A DNA stretch of 64,000 nucleotides from JALYXV01 sp963791545 (GCA_963791545.1 CAWBSR010000015.1:620001-684000), one strand, 5' to 3'; shown: positions 46,993-55,248, numbered from the stretch's first letter. Numbers and translations: made by a program. The notes: generated by a model not told the origin, from the letters alone.

Positions 46993-47862
46993 TCAGACCG
47001 GTTGAAAAGTGGCGTGGTATTTGATGCTGTGGGGAGAGTCGGTGATGATCACGCCATTCACTGGCCCGGTGCCCGCGGGAATGTCGGCGATCAGCTCGCC
47101 GCGCCCGTTCATCATGGCGATGGTGCCGACCACGACCGCCTGGCCACCGCCGGAGGGCTCGGCCAGGACCTGGTAGGGGCCGGGGGGCTCGCCCGGCTCG
47201 TCGAGGTTGATGATCAACCGGGCCGGATGTGTCCCGTCGCGGGGGAAGGCGACCAGCTGGCACGTGGACCGGCCGCCGTCGGCTCGCACCACGACGGTGC
47301 GGACCGCGAGTTGGTTGGCCGCCGTCGCCTGCTGGCGCAGGGCACTGTTGCGACCCGCCTGGCGGCCGTGGGTCAGCCCCGACCACAGCCCCGTCAGGGC
47401 GGCGGTCACGATCACGGCGGCGGCGATACCGATTACCGCGCCCCGGCTCCACCGAGGCCGGGCCCACGAGCGCCCCGGGGCCGGGGCCGCAACCCGCGGC
47501 GGGGCGTGGGCCGGAGCTGGAGCTGGAGCTGGAGTCCCAGCCGGAACTGGAGCTGGAGCTGCAGTCCCAGCCGGAGTCACAGCCGTGGGGGCAGCCGGAG
47601 TCCCAGCTGCCGGCGCCGCGGTGGTCGAGAATGCGCCGGCCGCGGTCAACCGGGCCATCACCCGGGACTCGAAGCCGATCTCGGGCTCGACCGAAGGGGC
47701 CACGAGGAGGAGGTCGTCCGCCACCTGGGCCAGCCCTTCCAGATGGCGGCGGCACGGGCTGCAACCGGCCAGGTGGCTCACGGCCGCGCCTCGCTCGTCG
47801 CCGAACAACGCCCCGAGCGCCAGCGCGGGAGCAAGGTCACGGAAATCGTCGCAACCGGTCAT
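46993..47862 (-). CDS. Anti-sigma factor with zinc-binding N-terminus and RskA-like C-terminus
   Basis: A 289-residue protein. The N-terminal anti-sigma domain carries H30-x3-C34-x2-C37 (ZAS motif); residues ~78-130 are a Pro/Ala/Thr linker coded by imperfect repeats; one membrane helix spans 141-160; the outside domain resembles RskA (PYQVLAEPSGGGQAVVVG). It should hold the adjacent ECF sigma factor at the membrane. Start ATG overlaps the sigma stop (ATGA). The site-2 protease RseP at 10.5 kb is a plausible release enzyme, by analogy with Rip1 and RskA. Confidence 0.88.
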   Translation of the reverse strand: MTGCDDFRDLAPALALGALFGDERGAAVSHLAGCSPCRRHLEGLAQVADDLLLVAPSVEPEIGFESRVMARLTAAGAFSTTAAPAAGTPAAPTAVTPAGTAAPAPVPAGTPAPAPAPAHAPPRVAAPAPGRSWARPRWSRGAVIGIAAAVIVTAALTGLWSGLTHGRQAGRNSALRQQATAANQLAVRTVVVRADGGRSTCQLVAFPRDGTHPARLIINLDEPGEPPGPYQVLAEPSGGGQAVVVGTIAMMNGRGELIADIPAGTGPVNGVIITDSPHSIKYHATFQPV

Positions 47863-48581
47863 GGCCCGGACGTCCGACTGGCACGCAGTCCTGCCAGTCC
47901 CGCGGGGTCCCGATCAGCGGTCCCGGCCGCCTCGCCCTGAGCAATGCCGGCCTCGGGAGCGCCGATCTCCTCGGAGACTTCGGCGTCGTCCGCCAGCAGG
48001 TGGCGCAACTTCCGCATACCGGTGCGGATCCGTGTCTTGGCCGTGCCCAGCGGGATGCCCTCCGTCTCGCTGACTTCTTTGGCGGTGCGACCGCACAGGC
48101 CGGCCAGGACCAACGCCCGCCGCTGGGCGACCGGCAGGCCGGCCAGGGCGGTGCGCAACCGGGTGGCGTGATCATTCAGCTCGGCCGCCCGGCTCGGTTC
48201 GGCATCGGCCCCGGTGGCCTTGAGATCCAGGGCCGCCAAGGTGGCGGGGTCGACCGGGACCGAGTGTCGCAGCCGAAGGGCGTCGATGGCCAGGTTGCGG
48301 GTGATGGCGAGCAGCCAGGTGGGTACCGTGCCCCGCCGGGCGTCGTAGGTGGCGGCGTGACGCCAGGCTCGGGTGAAGGCCTCCTGGGCCACGTCCTCGG
48401 CCAGGGTCGCGTCGGTCACGATCGACAACGCCAGCCCGTAGACGCGGGCCTGATGACGCCGAATGAACGCCGCCGCCGCCAGCGGGTCGCCCGTGCCGTA
48501 CCCGGCCAGGAGGGCGTCGTCGGCAGGGACCCACGTCATCACCTTGATGGTACGGGCCACGGCCACAGCGGGATTGCCCAT
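47859..48581 (-). CDS. ECF RNA polymerase sigma factor
   Basis: Up to 240 residues from ATG 48581, preceded by GGGAGGGGG; ATG 48539 (MTWVPADDALL) is an alternative. Region 2 (FIRRHQARVYGLALSIV, DVAQEAFTRAWRHA, RGTVPTWLLAITRNLAID in part) and region 4 (AQRRALVLAGLCGRTAKEVSE, GTAKTRIRTGMRKLR) are clear, with a ~35-residue C-terminal extension. The pair with an RskA-like anti-sigma suggests a SigK-type regulon. It is divergent from recA, and the recA SOS box lies ten bases before its ATG, so LexA could also repress it. Confidence 0.92.
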   Translation of the reverse strand: MGNPAVAVARTIKVMTWVPADDALLAGYGTGDPLAAAAFIRRHQARVYGLALSIVTDATLAEDVAQEAFTRAWRHAATYDARRGTVPTWLLAITRNLAIDALRLRHSVPVDPATLAALDLKATGADAEPSRAAELNDHATRLRTALAGLPVAQRRALVLAGLCGRTAKEVSETEGIPLGTAKTRIRTGMRKLRHLLADDAEVSEEIGAPEAGIAQGEAAGTADRDPAGLAGLRASRTSGP

Positions 48582-48590
48582 CCCCCTCCC

Positions 48591-48602
48591 GAACGTCTGT
48601 TC
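48591..48602. promoter_or_regulatory. LexA/SOS box of the recA promoter
   Basis: GAACGTCTGTTC is a perfect match to the actinobacterial core GAAC-N4-GTTC. TATAGC/TAGCAT follows within six bases as a probable -10 for recA, so bound LexA would cover the promoter. Confidence 0.85.
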
Positions 48603-48607
48603 GGGTA

Positions 48608-48613
48608 TAGCAT
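48608..48613 (+). promoter_or_regulatory. Putative recA P1 -10 element (TAGCAT)
   Basis: TAGCAT, overlapping TATAGC at 48606, sits six bases after the SOS box. No -35 consensus; the SOS box occupies the spacer. Confidence 0.4.
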
Positions 48614-48622
48614 GTGTCTGTA

Positions 48623-48638
48623 GTTACAGGACTGTAAC
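48623..48638. promoter_or_regulatory. Perfect 16-bp palindrome in the recA upstream region
   Basis: GTTACAG-GA-CTGTAAC, seven-base arms and a two-base centre, lies between the SOS-type promoter and the second candidate promoter and covers the latter's -35 position. It looks like a dimeric repressor or activator site; the protein is unknown. Confidence 0.55.
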
Positions 48639-48654
48639 CGTCACACCCCCCTCG

Positions 48655-48660
48655 TAGGGT
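48655..48660 (+). promoter_or_regulatory. Putative recA P2 -10 element (TAGGGT)
   Basis: TAGGGT would start an mRNA near 48667 with GAAAGG about eight bases before the recA GTG. Mycobacterial recA also has an SOS and a non-SOS promoter; the parallel is inference. Confidence 0.4.
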
Positions 48661-48699
48661 TCTCCTCAATCCTGACCGGCACGACAGAAAGGCCTCTCG

Positions 48700-49749
48700 G
48701 TGGAACGAGACAAAGCATTGGACATGGCCCTGGGCCAGATTGAGAAGCAGTTCGGCAAGGGGTCGATCATGCGCATGGGGGAAAACACCCACATGCAGAT
48801 CGAGGCGGTCTCCACGGGGGCCCTCTCCCTCGACCTCGCCTTGGGCATCGGGGGCCTGCCCCGGGGCCGGATCGTAGAGATCTACGGCCCGGAATCGTCG
48901 GGGAAATCCACCTTGGCCATGCACGCGGTGGCCGAGGCCCAGCGCAACGGTGGGATCTGCGCCTATATCGACGCCGAGCACGCCATGGACCCGGTGTACG
49001 CCAAGGCGATCGGCGTCAACATCGACGACCTGCTGATCTCCCAGCCCGACACCGGAGAGCAGGCGCTGGAGATCACCGACATGTTGATCCGCTCCGGCGC
49101 CTTGGACATCGTGGTCATCGACTCGGTGGCCGCCCTGACGCCCCGGGCCGAGATTGAGGGTGACATGGGCGATACCCATGTGGGCTTGCAGGCCCGCCTG
49201 ATGTCCCAGGCGCTGCGCAAGCTGACGGCGACGCTCAGCAAGTCCAACACCATCGCCATCTTCATCAACCAGCTCCGGGAGAAGGTGGGGGTGATCTACG
49301 GGAGTCCCGAAATCACGCCCGGCGGCCGGGCGCTCAAGTTCTACTCTTCGATCCGGCTCGACATCCGGCGGGTGGAGTCGATCAAGGATGGGGCGGAGAT
49401 CGTGGGCAACCGCACCCGCGTCAAGGTCGCCAAGAACAAGTGCGCGGCTCCCTTCAAGACCTGTGAGTTCGACATCATGTACGGCAAGGGCATCAGCCGG
49501 GAAGGTTCGATGCTCGACGTGGCCGTCGACCTCGCCATCGTCAAGAAATCCGGAGCCTGGTACACCTACGAGGGCGAGCAGCTGGGCCAGGGCCGGGAGA
49601 ACGCCAAGTCGTTCCTGGCCGACAACCTCGAGCTCATGATCGAGATCTCTGAGAAGGTCCGCCAGAAGGTGGGGATCACCGGCGTGCCGCTCGACGTGCC
49701 CCTCGGCCAGGGCGTGGGCGACGACGACCCCGTCATGATCGGGGACTGA
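48700..49749 (+). CDS. recA: Recombinase RecA
   Basis: A 349-residue RecA from GTG 48700 with GAAAGG upstream. Walker A GPESSGKST near residue 63, Walker B LDIVVIDSVAAL, loop L1 (EGDMGDTHVGL), loop L2 region (NQLREKVGVIYGSPEITPGG in part) and KAFSSIRLD-like FYSSIRLDIRR are intact; no intein. RecA drives recombination and LexA self-cleavage. The usual actinobacterial recX does not follow; a convergent DUF2236 gene lies 127 bases downstream, and that gap shows nothing clear. Confidence 0.98.
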   Translation: MERDKALDMALGQIEKQFGKGSIMRMGENTHMQIEAVSTGALSLDLALGIGGLPRGRIVEIYGPESSGKSTLAMHAVAEAQRNGGICAYIDAEHAMDPVYAKAIGVNIDDLLISQPDTGEQALEITDMLIRSGALDIVVIDSVAALTPRAEIEGDMGDTHVGLQARLMSQALRKLTATLSKSNTIAIFINQLREKVGVIYGSPEITPGGRALKFYSSIRLDIRRVESIKDGAEIVGNRTRVKVAKNKCAAPFKTCEFDIMYGKGISREGSMLDVAVDLAIVKKSGAWYTYEGEQLGQGRENAKSFLADNLELMIEISEKVRQKVGITGVPLDVPLGQGVGDDDPVMIGD

Positions 49750-49876
49750 GGCCCGACCGCGGTCATCGCCTGACGGCGGCGCAAGCAGGAACCCCGGCCG
49801 CTCACCGCGAACTTGTGGGACCAGCTGTCAGAATCTGCGTGCAGTTGGGACAGGGCAGCGGAGCGGTGGGAATGCC

Positions 49877-50704
49877 TTACCAGTGGGCCCGGCGCAGCTT
49901 CAGGTAGCCGTAGGGCAGCCGGGTGCGCGACGCCGGGAGGCGGGCGTAGTGGCGGCGCAGCCGGCGGTCCCAGCGGTCGAAGCGCCTTCGCTCCTCAGCC
50001 GTGAGGCGGAGGCCCAACCGGTCGGCCAGGCGGGAGTCGAGGGTCCCGATGGCGAGGATCCGCAGCGCCGCCATGGCGGCCGGGGGCAGGTACGAGCGCC
50101 GGAACCACAAGATGTCGCGCACCACTCGGGCGCCGGTCGCGCTGCTGCCGAGTTCGCCGCCGCCCAGCATCTCGTCGAGATAGGCCGCGAACGCGCCTCG
50201 ATCGGCGGGAATGAGGTGGTCGGGTATGCCGAAGAAGCGGGCGAAGGCGCACATGTCCTGATAGAAGGATTCCCCCTCGCCGGGGTGGTAGGGCCGGACC
50301 CAGCGGGTGAACGCGACGTCGCAGCTGTCCACCAAGGTGGCCCAGACCCACAGCAGGAGGGAGGCGTCATGGGCGGTGTACCGGCGCTCCCCGGTACTGC
50401 CGTGGATGTGGTCGTGGAACCGGTACACCTGGCGGGCCGCGCCAATGGGCTCGTCCCCGCAGCCGAACACCAGGCGCAGGGCGGCGTCGCTGGTGGCCCA
50501 CAGGCGGTGCACCGGCTGCTGTTGGAACCGGCTGTGGTCGGCGACCGCGGCCCCGACGCTCGGATGAGCGACCTCCATGACCAGGGCGCGCGGGTACAGG
50601 GCGAGGACGATCGGCTCGCCTGCGATCCTGCGAATGACGCTGTCGGGGCCGAAGGGATTGGGTGCGGTGAGATCGAGGGCGCCCAGCACCGTCGTCTCCG
50701 TCAC
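49877..50704 (-). CDS. DUF2236 / MpaB-family oxygenase-like protein
   Basis: A 275-residue protein from GTG 50704. The DUF2236 marks are VMEVAHPSVGAAVADHSRF, a histidine-rich FHDHIHG, YTAHDASLLLWVWATLVDS and the conserved YQDMCAFARFFGIPD block. Family members include latex-clearing (Lcp) and MpaB-type oxygenases with haem, and many uncharacterised actinobacterial proteins. Substrate unknown. It is expressed divergently from miaB; the two leaderless-type -10 elements overlap. Confidence 0.8.
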   Translation of the reverse strand: MTETTVLGALDLTAPNPFGPDSVIRRIAGEPIVLALYPRALVMEVAHPSVGAAVADHSRFQQQPVHRLWATSDAALRLVFGCGDEPIGAARQVYRFHDHIHGSTGERRYTAHDASLLLWVWATLVDSCDVAFTRWVRPYHPGEGESFYQDMCAFARFFGIPDHLIPADRGAFAAYLDEMLGGGELGSSATGARVVRDILWFRRSYLPPAAMAALRILAIGTLDSRLADRLGLRLTAEERRRFDRWDRRLRRHYARLPASRTRLPYGYLKLRRAHW

Positions 50705-50710
50705 AGGCTC

Positions 50711-50716
50711 AACGTA
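50711..50716 (-). promoter_or_regulatory. Putative -10 element (TACGTT) for the DUF2236 gene
   Basis: On the minus strand TACGTT lies six bases before the GTG at 50704. It overlaps the miaB -10 box on the other strand by two bases. Confidence 0.45.
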
Positions 50717-50720
50717 TCCT
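50715..50720 (+). promoter_or_regulatory. Putative -10 element (TATCCT) for leaderless miaB mRNA
   Basis: TATCCT lies seven bases before the miaB GTG. The entire divergent gap is 23 bases, leaving no room for leaders or Shine-Dalgarno sequences on either side. Confidence 0.45.
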
Positions 50721-50727
50721 CTGGGTT

Positions 50728-52194
50728 GTGGAGTCGCGCCGCTACCTGATCCGGACCTTCGGGTGCCAGATGAACGAGCACGACTCGGAGCGGCTGGCCG
50801 GCCTTCTGGAGGCCGACGGCATGGTCCCGACCGACCGCCTCGAGGACGCCGACGTGGTAGTGCTCAACACGTGCTGCATCCGGGAGAACGCCGACAACAA
50901 GCTGTACGGCAACCTGGGCATGTTGAAGGCGGCCAAGCACGACCATCCCGACCTGCAGATCGCGGTAGCCGGATGCCTGGCCCAGAAGGACCGGGAGCTC
51001 ATCCAGGCCCGGGCCCCGTGGGTGGACGCGGTATGGGGCACCCACAACGTGGGACGGGCCGCGGAGCTGCTGGCCCAGGCGCGCGCCGGAAGGCCGGTCA
51101 TGGAGATCTGGGAGGCGGCCCCGCTGGAGGACGAGACGATGTTTCCCTCAGTCCTGCCGGTGCGCCGGGAGCTGGCGCACGCGGCGTGGGTCACGATCCA
51201 GATCGGCTGCGACAACAGCTGTGCGTTCTGCATCGTCCCCGCGGTGCGCGGCGCCGAGATCAGCCGCCCCTTCGGCCAGGTGGTGGCCGAGGTCGAGGCC
51301 CTTGCCCAGGCGGGCACGGTCGAGGTGACCCTGCTCGGGCAGAACGTCAACTCCTATGGCCGGGACCTGACCTCGGCGCTGCGGAGCGACCCCGATTGGC
51401 GGGGCGCCCGGGCGCGCGCCGGGGGCGCCTGGGTCACCGCCGATCGGCCTCGGGCCCGGCCCCTGTTCGGCGACCTGTTGCGGGCGGTGGCCCAGGTGGA
51501 GGGGATCCGCCGGGTGCGTTTCACCAGCCCCCACCCCAAGGACCTGAGGCCCGACATCATGGCGGCCATGGCCGAGGAGCCCGGTGTGTGCCCCCATCTC
51601 CATCTGCCGCTCCAGGCGGGCAGCGACCGGACGTTGGCCGCCATGCACCGGGGCTACACCGCCGAGCGGTACCTGGACCGGCTGGCCGCGGTACGCGCCG
51701 CGGTTGGCGACCTGGCGGTCACCACCGATCTGATCGTCGGGTTTCCCGGCGAGTCCCACGACGACTTCCAGCGGACCCTCGAGGTGGTGGCCGAGGCGGA
51801 GTTCGACAGCGCCTACACATTCATCTATTCCCCTCGGCCGGGCACCGAAGCGGCCGCCCGGACCGAGGACTTCGTTGCCCCCGAGGTGGTGGCGGAGCGC
51901 TTCGCCCGGTTGCGGATCGTGGTGGAGCACTCGGCTCTGGCCAAGCACCAGGCCCGGGTGGGCCGGGTCGAAGAGGTCCTGATCGAGGGCCCCAGCAAGC
52001 GGGATGCCACCGTGGTGAGCGGCAGGACCGGGCACAACAAGCTGGTCCACCTGGCCGGGGCTCCGGCTTTGACCGCGGGAACCTTTGTCACGGCCCGGAT
52101 CACCCGGGCGGCACCGCATTTCCTGACCGGCGAGCTGGTCGAGGTCACGGCCCCGCCCCGGCACCGCACCCGCATCCCGGTGGTCGCCATCTGA
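50728..52194 (+). CDS. miaB: tRNA-2-methylthio-N6-dimethylallyladenosine synthase
   Basis: A 488-residue MTTase from GTG 50728. RTFGCQMNEHDSERLAG is the MiaB mark; NTCCIRENAD and VAGCLAQKD complete the N-terminal cluster; the radical SAM site is CDNSCAFC near 161; LPLQAGSDRTL and the TRAM domain follow. An insertion near residues 215-250 (DWRGARARAGGAWVTADRP in part) is longer than usual. It methylthiolates i6A37, the product of MiaA next door, in tRNA. Confidence 0.95.
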   Translation: MESRRYLIRTFGCQMNEHDSERLAGLLEADGMVPTDRLEDADVVVLNTCCIRENADNKLYGNLGMLKAAKHDHPDLQIAVAGCLAQKDRELIQARAPWVDAVWGTHNVGRAAELLAQARAGRPVMEIWEAAPLEDETMFPSVLPVRRELAHAAWVTIQIGCDNSCAFCIVPAVRGAEISRPFGQVVAEVEALAQAGTVEVTLLGQNVNSYGRDLTSALRSDPDWRGARARAGGAWVTADRPRARPLFGDLLRAVAQVEGIRRVRFTSPHPKDLRPDIMAAMAEEPGVCPHLHLPLQAGSDRTLAAMHRGYTAERYLDRLAAVRAAVGDLAVTTDLIVGFPGESHDDFQRTLEVVAEAEFDSAYTFIYSPRPGTEAAARTEDFVAPEVVAERFARLRIVVEHSALAKHQARVGRVEEVLIEGPSKRDATVVSGRTGHNKLVHLAGAPALTAGTFVTARITRAAPHFLTGELVEVTAPPRHRTRIPVVAI

Positions 52195-53129
52195 GCGACT
52201 CCCGGTATCCCCATCTGGCGCTGGTCGGGTGCACAGCGTCGGGAAAGTCGGCGGTCGCCCTGGCCGTCGCCGGGCAGCTGGCGGTGGACTCCGAGGGGCC
52301 ACCGATCGAGGTCGTGTGCGTCGACTCGATGCAGGTGTACCGGGGCATGGACATCGGCACCGCCAAACCGACCCCTGAAGACCAACGCAACCTACCCCAC
52401 CACCTCCTGGACCTGGTCGACCCCGACGAGGACTTCGGGGTGGCCGCCTACCAGGCGGCTGCCCGGCAGGCCCTGGCCGGTATCGAGGCGCGAGGCGCCC
52501 GTGCCGTCTTGGTCGGGGGCACCGGCCTCTACTTCCAGGCGGTGGTGGACGGCCTGGCGCCTCCCGGCCGGTTCCCCGACGTGCGGGCCCAGCTGGAGGC
52601 GGAACCGGACACTGCCGCCCTGCACCGCCGCTTGCAGGCCCTTGATCCGCGGGCGGCGGCGCGGATGCAGCCGTCCAACCGTCGCCGGGTGGTACGGGCC
52701 CTGGAGGTGTCGCTGGGCAGCGGCCAGCCTTTTTCCACCTTTGGCCCCGGCCTCGGCGCCTATCCGCTCACCCGGTTTCGCATCGCGGGGCTGTGGCTGC
52801 CCCGGGCGGTGGTGGGGCGGCGCATCGAGAGCCGGTTCCGGGCCATGGTCGACGCCGGCCTGGTCGACGAAGTGACCCGGCTGGCGGCTCAGCCCGGAGG
52901 GCTGTCCCGCACCGCCCGCCAGGCCCTGGGATACCGGGAGGTCCTCTCTCATCTCGAGCAGGGGGTCCCGCTGGCGACGGCCCACGCCGAGGCTCAGCGC
53001 CGGACCAGGGCGTTCGCACGGCGCCAGCGGGTGTGGTGGCGGCGGGATCCCCGGATCACCTGGTATGGGGCGGCTGATAATCCGCTCGCGGTAATCCCGG
53101 CCCTGCTGGGAGACTGGAGGCGACCATGA
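52191..53129 (+). CDS. miaA: tRNA dimethylallyltransferase, probable CTG start
   Basis: About 312 residues. The P-loop GCTASGKS lies near residue 14, followed by VVCVDSMQVYRGMDIGTAKP, HHLLDLVDPDE, VGGTGLYFQAVVDGL, RVVRALEV and ALGYRE. Between the upstream miaB frame and the P-loop there is no ATG, GTG or TTG in this frame; the next such codon lies after the P-loop and would destroy it. CTG at 52191 overlaps the miaB stop as CTGA, just like the ATGA and GTGA overlaps elsewhere here, and is the best start. MiaA prenylates A37 of tRNAs reading UNN codons. Confidence 0.9.
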   Translation: MSDSRYPHLALVGCTASGKSAVALAVAGQLAVDSEGPPIEVVCVDSMQVYRGMDIGTAKPTPEDQRNLPHHLLDLVDPDEDFGVAAYQAAARQALAGIEARGARAVLVGGTGLYFQAVVDGLAPPGRFPDVRAQLEAEPDTAALHRRLQALDPRAAARMQPSNRRRVVRALEVSLGSGQPFSTFGPGLGAYPLTRFRIAGLWLPRAVVGRRIESRFRAMVDAGLVDEVTRLAAQPGGLSRTARQALGYREVLSHLEQGVPLATAHAEAQRRTRAFARRQRVWWRRDPRITWYGAADNPLAVIPALLGDWRRP

Positions 53130-53968
53130 CCACCATCTCTTTGGCCAAGCACCACGGCCTCGGCAACGACTTCCTCATCCTGCTGGACCTCGATCAGACG
53201 ACACCGATCAGCGCCGACTGGGCCCGAGCGCTGTGCGACCGGCATCGGGGCATCGGTGCCGACGGCCTGATCCGGGTCACCCCCGGTAGTGACGGGGCCC
53301 GGCTGACCTTCGAGTTGCGCAACGCCGACGGCAGCCGCGCCGAGATGTCGGGCAACGGAATGCGCTGCCTGGCCCAAGCGGCGCTGGATGCCGGGTTGGT
53401 CGACTCCGCGGTGCCCTTCGTGGTGGCGACCGCGGCCGGGCCTCGCACCGTCACCATCCGGCCCCTGGGTGGGCCCGCCCGGGCCTGGGCGTCAGTCGAG
53501 ATGGGCCGGGCGGTCATTGACGGCGGCGGCGACGGCGAACGGTGCAACGTGGGGCACGGGCAGCTACGGGTGAACCTGGGCAACCCGCACCTGGTGGTGC
53601 TCGGCCCCGACCCCGCCGGGGTGGCGGTGGCCGAGTTGGGCCCGGCGCTCGAGGCGGGGGTGGCAGGAGGCCAGAACGTGGAGTTCGTCACTCTCGGGCC
53701 GGGCCCCGACGAGATCACCATGCGGGTGTGGGAGCGGGGGGTGGGCGAGACCCAAGCCTGCGGCACCGGCGCCTGCGCGGCGGTCGCGGCCCTGGCTCAT
53801 TGGGGCCGGGTCGGCTCCCGGGTCACGGTGCACCAGCGCGGCGGCGACGCCGAGGTCGAGGTCCGGGCTGACGGCACCGTGGTGCTGTCGGGTCCGGCCC
53901 AGCGGGTGGCGGTGTGCCTGGTCGAGGTGGAGCCGGCCCCGGTGGGCGGAGTCCGTATCCCCGCATGA
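53126..53968 (+). CDS. dapF: Diaminopimelate epimerase (Ser at the first catalytic position)
   Basis: A 280-residue DapF: KHHGLGNDFLIL, GIGADGLI, NADGSRAEMSGNGMRC, NLGNPHLVV and TQACGTGACAA. The enzyme normally uses two cysteines; the second is Cys212 in ACGTGA, but the first, expected in the AEMCGNG block, is Ser75 here, with a Cys six residues later (Cys81). LL-DAP to meso-DAP conversion is required for this peptidoglycan type. Either this subfamily works with Ser/Cys81, or the call needs testing. ATG overlaps the miaA stop (ATGA), and hflX overlaps the end. Confidence 0.9.
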   Translation: MTTISLAKHHGLGNDFLILLDLDQTTPISADWARALCDRHRGIGADGLIRVTPGSDGARLTFELRNADGSRAEMSGNGMRCLAQAALDAGLVDSAVPFVVATAAGPRTVTIRPLGGPARAWASVEMGRAVIDGGGDGERCNVGHGQLRVNLGNPHLVVLGPDPAGVAVAELGPALEAGVAGGQNVEFVTLGPGPDEITMRVWERGVGETQACGTGACAAVAALAHWGRVGSRVTVHQRGGDAEVEVRADGTVVLSGPAQRVAVCLVEVEPAPVGGVRIPA

Positions 53969-55248
53969 GCCTGATCGAACGCAGTTTCCGGGAGAAGATC
54001 GTGCTGGTCGGCGTCGCCCTGGGTGGGGCGTCACTGGCCGACACCGAGGACCACCTGGACGAGCTGGCCCTGCTGGTCGACACCGCCGGCGCCGACGCAG
54101 CGGCTCGCATCGTCCAGCGGCGTGATTCGGCCGACCCCGCCACCCTCATCGGCAGCGGCAAGGCGGCCGAGCTACGGGAGCTGGCCCTTCTGGTGGACGC
54201 CGACACGGTCGTATTCGACGAGGAGCTGACCCCCGCCCAATCCCGCAACCTGGAGAAGATCCTGGGCCGTACCGCCATCGACCGCACCGCGGTGATCCTG
54301 GACATCTTCGCCCAGAACGCCCGCACCCGGGAGGGCAAAGCCCAGGTGGAGCTGGCCCAGTTGCGCTACCGGCTGCCCCGGTTGCGGGGCCGGGGCAAGG
54401 CGTTCTCCCAGCAGGCCGGCGGCATCGGCACCCGCGGTCCCGGCGAGACCCAGCTGGAGGTCGACCGCCGGCGGCTGTTGAAGCGCATGACGAAGCTGGA
54501 GGCGGAGCTGAAATCGGTGACCCGCACCCGCGGCGTCCAGCTCAAGGCCCGGGAGCGCAGCCGCCTCTCCACCGTCTCCCTGGTGGGCTACACCAACGCG
54601 GGGAAGTCCACCGTCCTCAACCACCTCACCGACGCCGGGGTGCTGGTCGAGGACCGCTTGTTCGCCACCTTGGATCCCCGGACCCGGCGCCTGGCGCTGC
54701 CCGGTGGCGAGTCGGTCCTGCTATCGGACACGGTCGGCTTCGTGCGCAAACTGCCCCACCAGCTGGTGGAGGCGTTCCGCAGCACCCTCGACGTGGTCAA
54801 CCAGTCCGACCTCCTGGTTCACGTCGTCGACTCGTCGGCCGCCAATCCGGTAGCCCAGATCGAAGCGGTACGGACGGTGCTGGGCGAGATCGGGGCGGGC
54901 CAGGTGCCCGAGCTGCTGGCGTTCAACAAGGTCGACATCACGCTCGAGGCCAAGCGCCTGGCCGACCGCTACCCCGGGTCGGTGACGATCTCCGCCTTGA
55001 CGGGCGAGGGAGTCGACCTCCTCCTGGAGGCGATCGGGGATAGGTTGCGGGCCCTGGCCCGGGTGGTGGAGCTGGTGGTGCCCTACGAGCGGGGCGACGT
55101 GCTGGCGGCCGTCCATCGGGAGGGCGAGGTGCTGGTCGAACGGCACGACCAGGAGTCCGCCCAGCTCCGGGTGCGGGTGGACGAGGCGGGTGCAGCCCGG
55201 TTCCGGGAGTGGGTCGTGGTGCCGGGATCGGGAGCGGTGGAGGAATGA
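53965..55248 (+). CDS. hflX: GTPase HflX
   Basis: A 427-residue protein from ATG 53965, overlapping the dapF stop. The N-terminal HflX domain (LIGSGKAAELREL, FDEELTPAQSRNLE, RLRGRGKAFSQQAGGIGTRGPGE in parts), a coiled coil, then the G domain: GYTNAGKST near residue 212, DTVGFVRKLPHQLVEAF and NKVD. HflX splits stalled or hibernating ribosomes. The C-terminal domain is normal. It overlaps dapC (ATGA). Confidence 0.95.
   Translation: MSLIERSFREKIVLVGVALGGASLADTEDHLDELALLVDTAGADAAARIVQRRDSADPATLIGSGKAAELRELALLVDADTVVFDEELTPAQSRNLEKILGRTAIDRTAVILDIFAQNARTREGKAQVELAQLRYRLPRLRGRGKAFSQQAGGIGTRGPGETQLEVDRRRLLKRMTKLEAELKSVTRTRGVQLKARERSRLSTVSLVGYTNAGKSTVLNHLTDAGVLVEDRLFATLDPRTRRLALPGGESVLLSDTVGFVRKLPHQLVEAFRSTLDVVNQSDLLVHVVDSSAANPVAQIEAVRTVLGEIGAGQVPELLAFNKVDITLEAKRLADRYPGSVTISALTGEGVDLLLEAIGDRLRALARVVELVVPYERGDVLAAVHREGEVLVERHDQESAQLRVRVDEAGAARFREWVVVPGSGAVEE

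Noticed and set aside
50577..52190. Extension of the miaA frame upstream over miaB
   Set aside because: The frame is open for ~540 codons before miaA but is out-of-frame miaB sequence without MiaA similarity.
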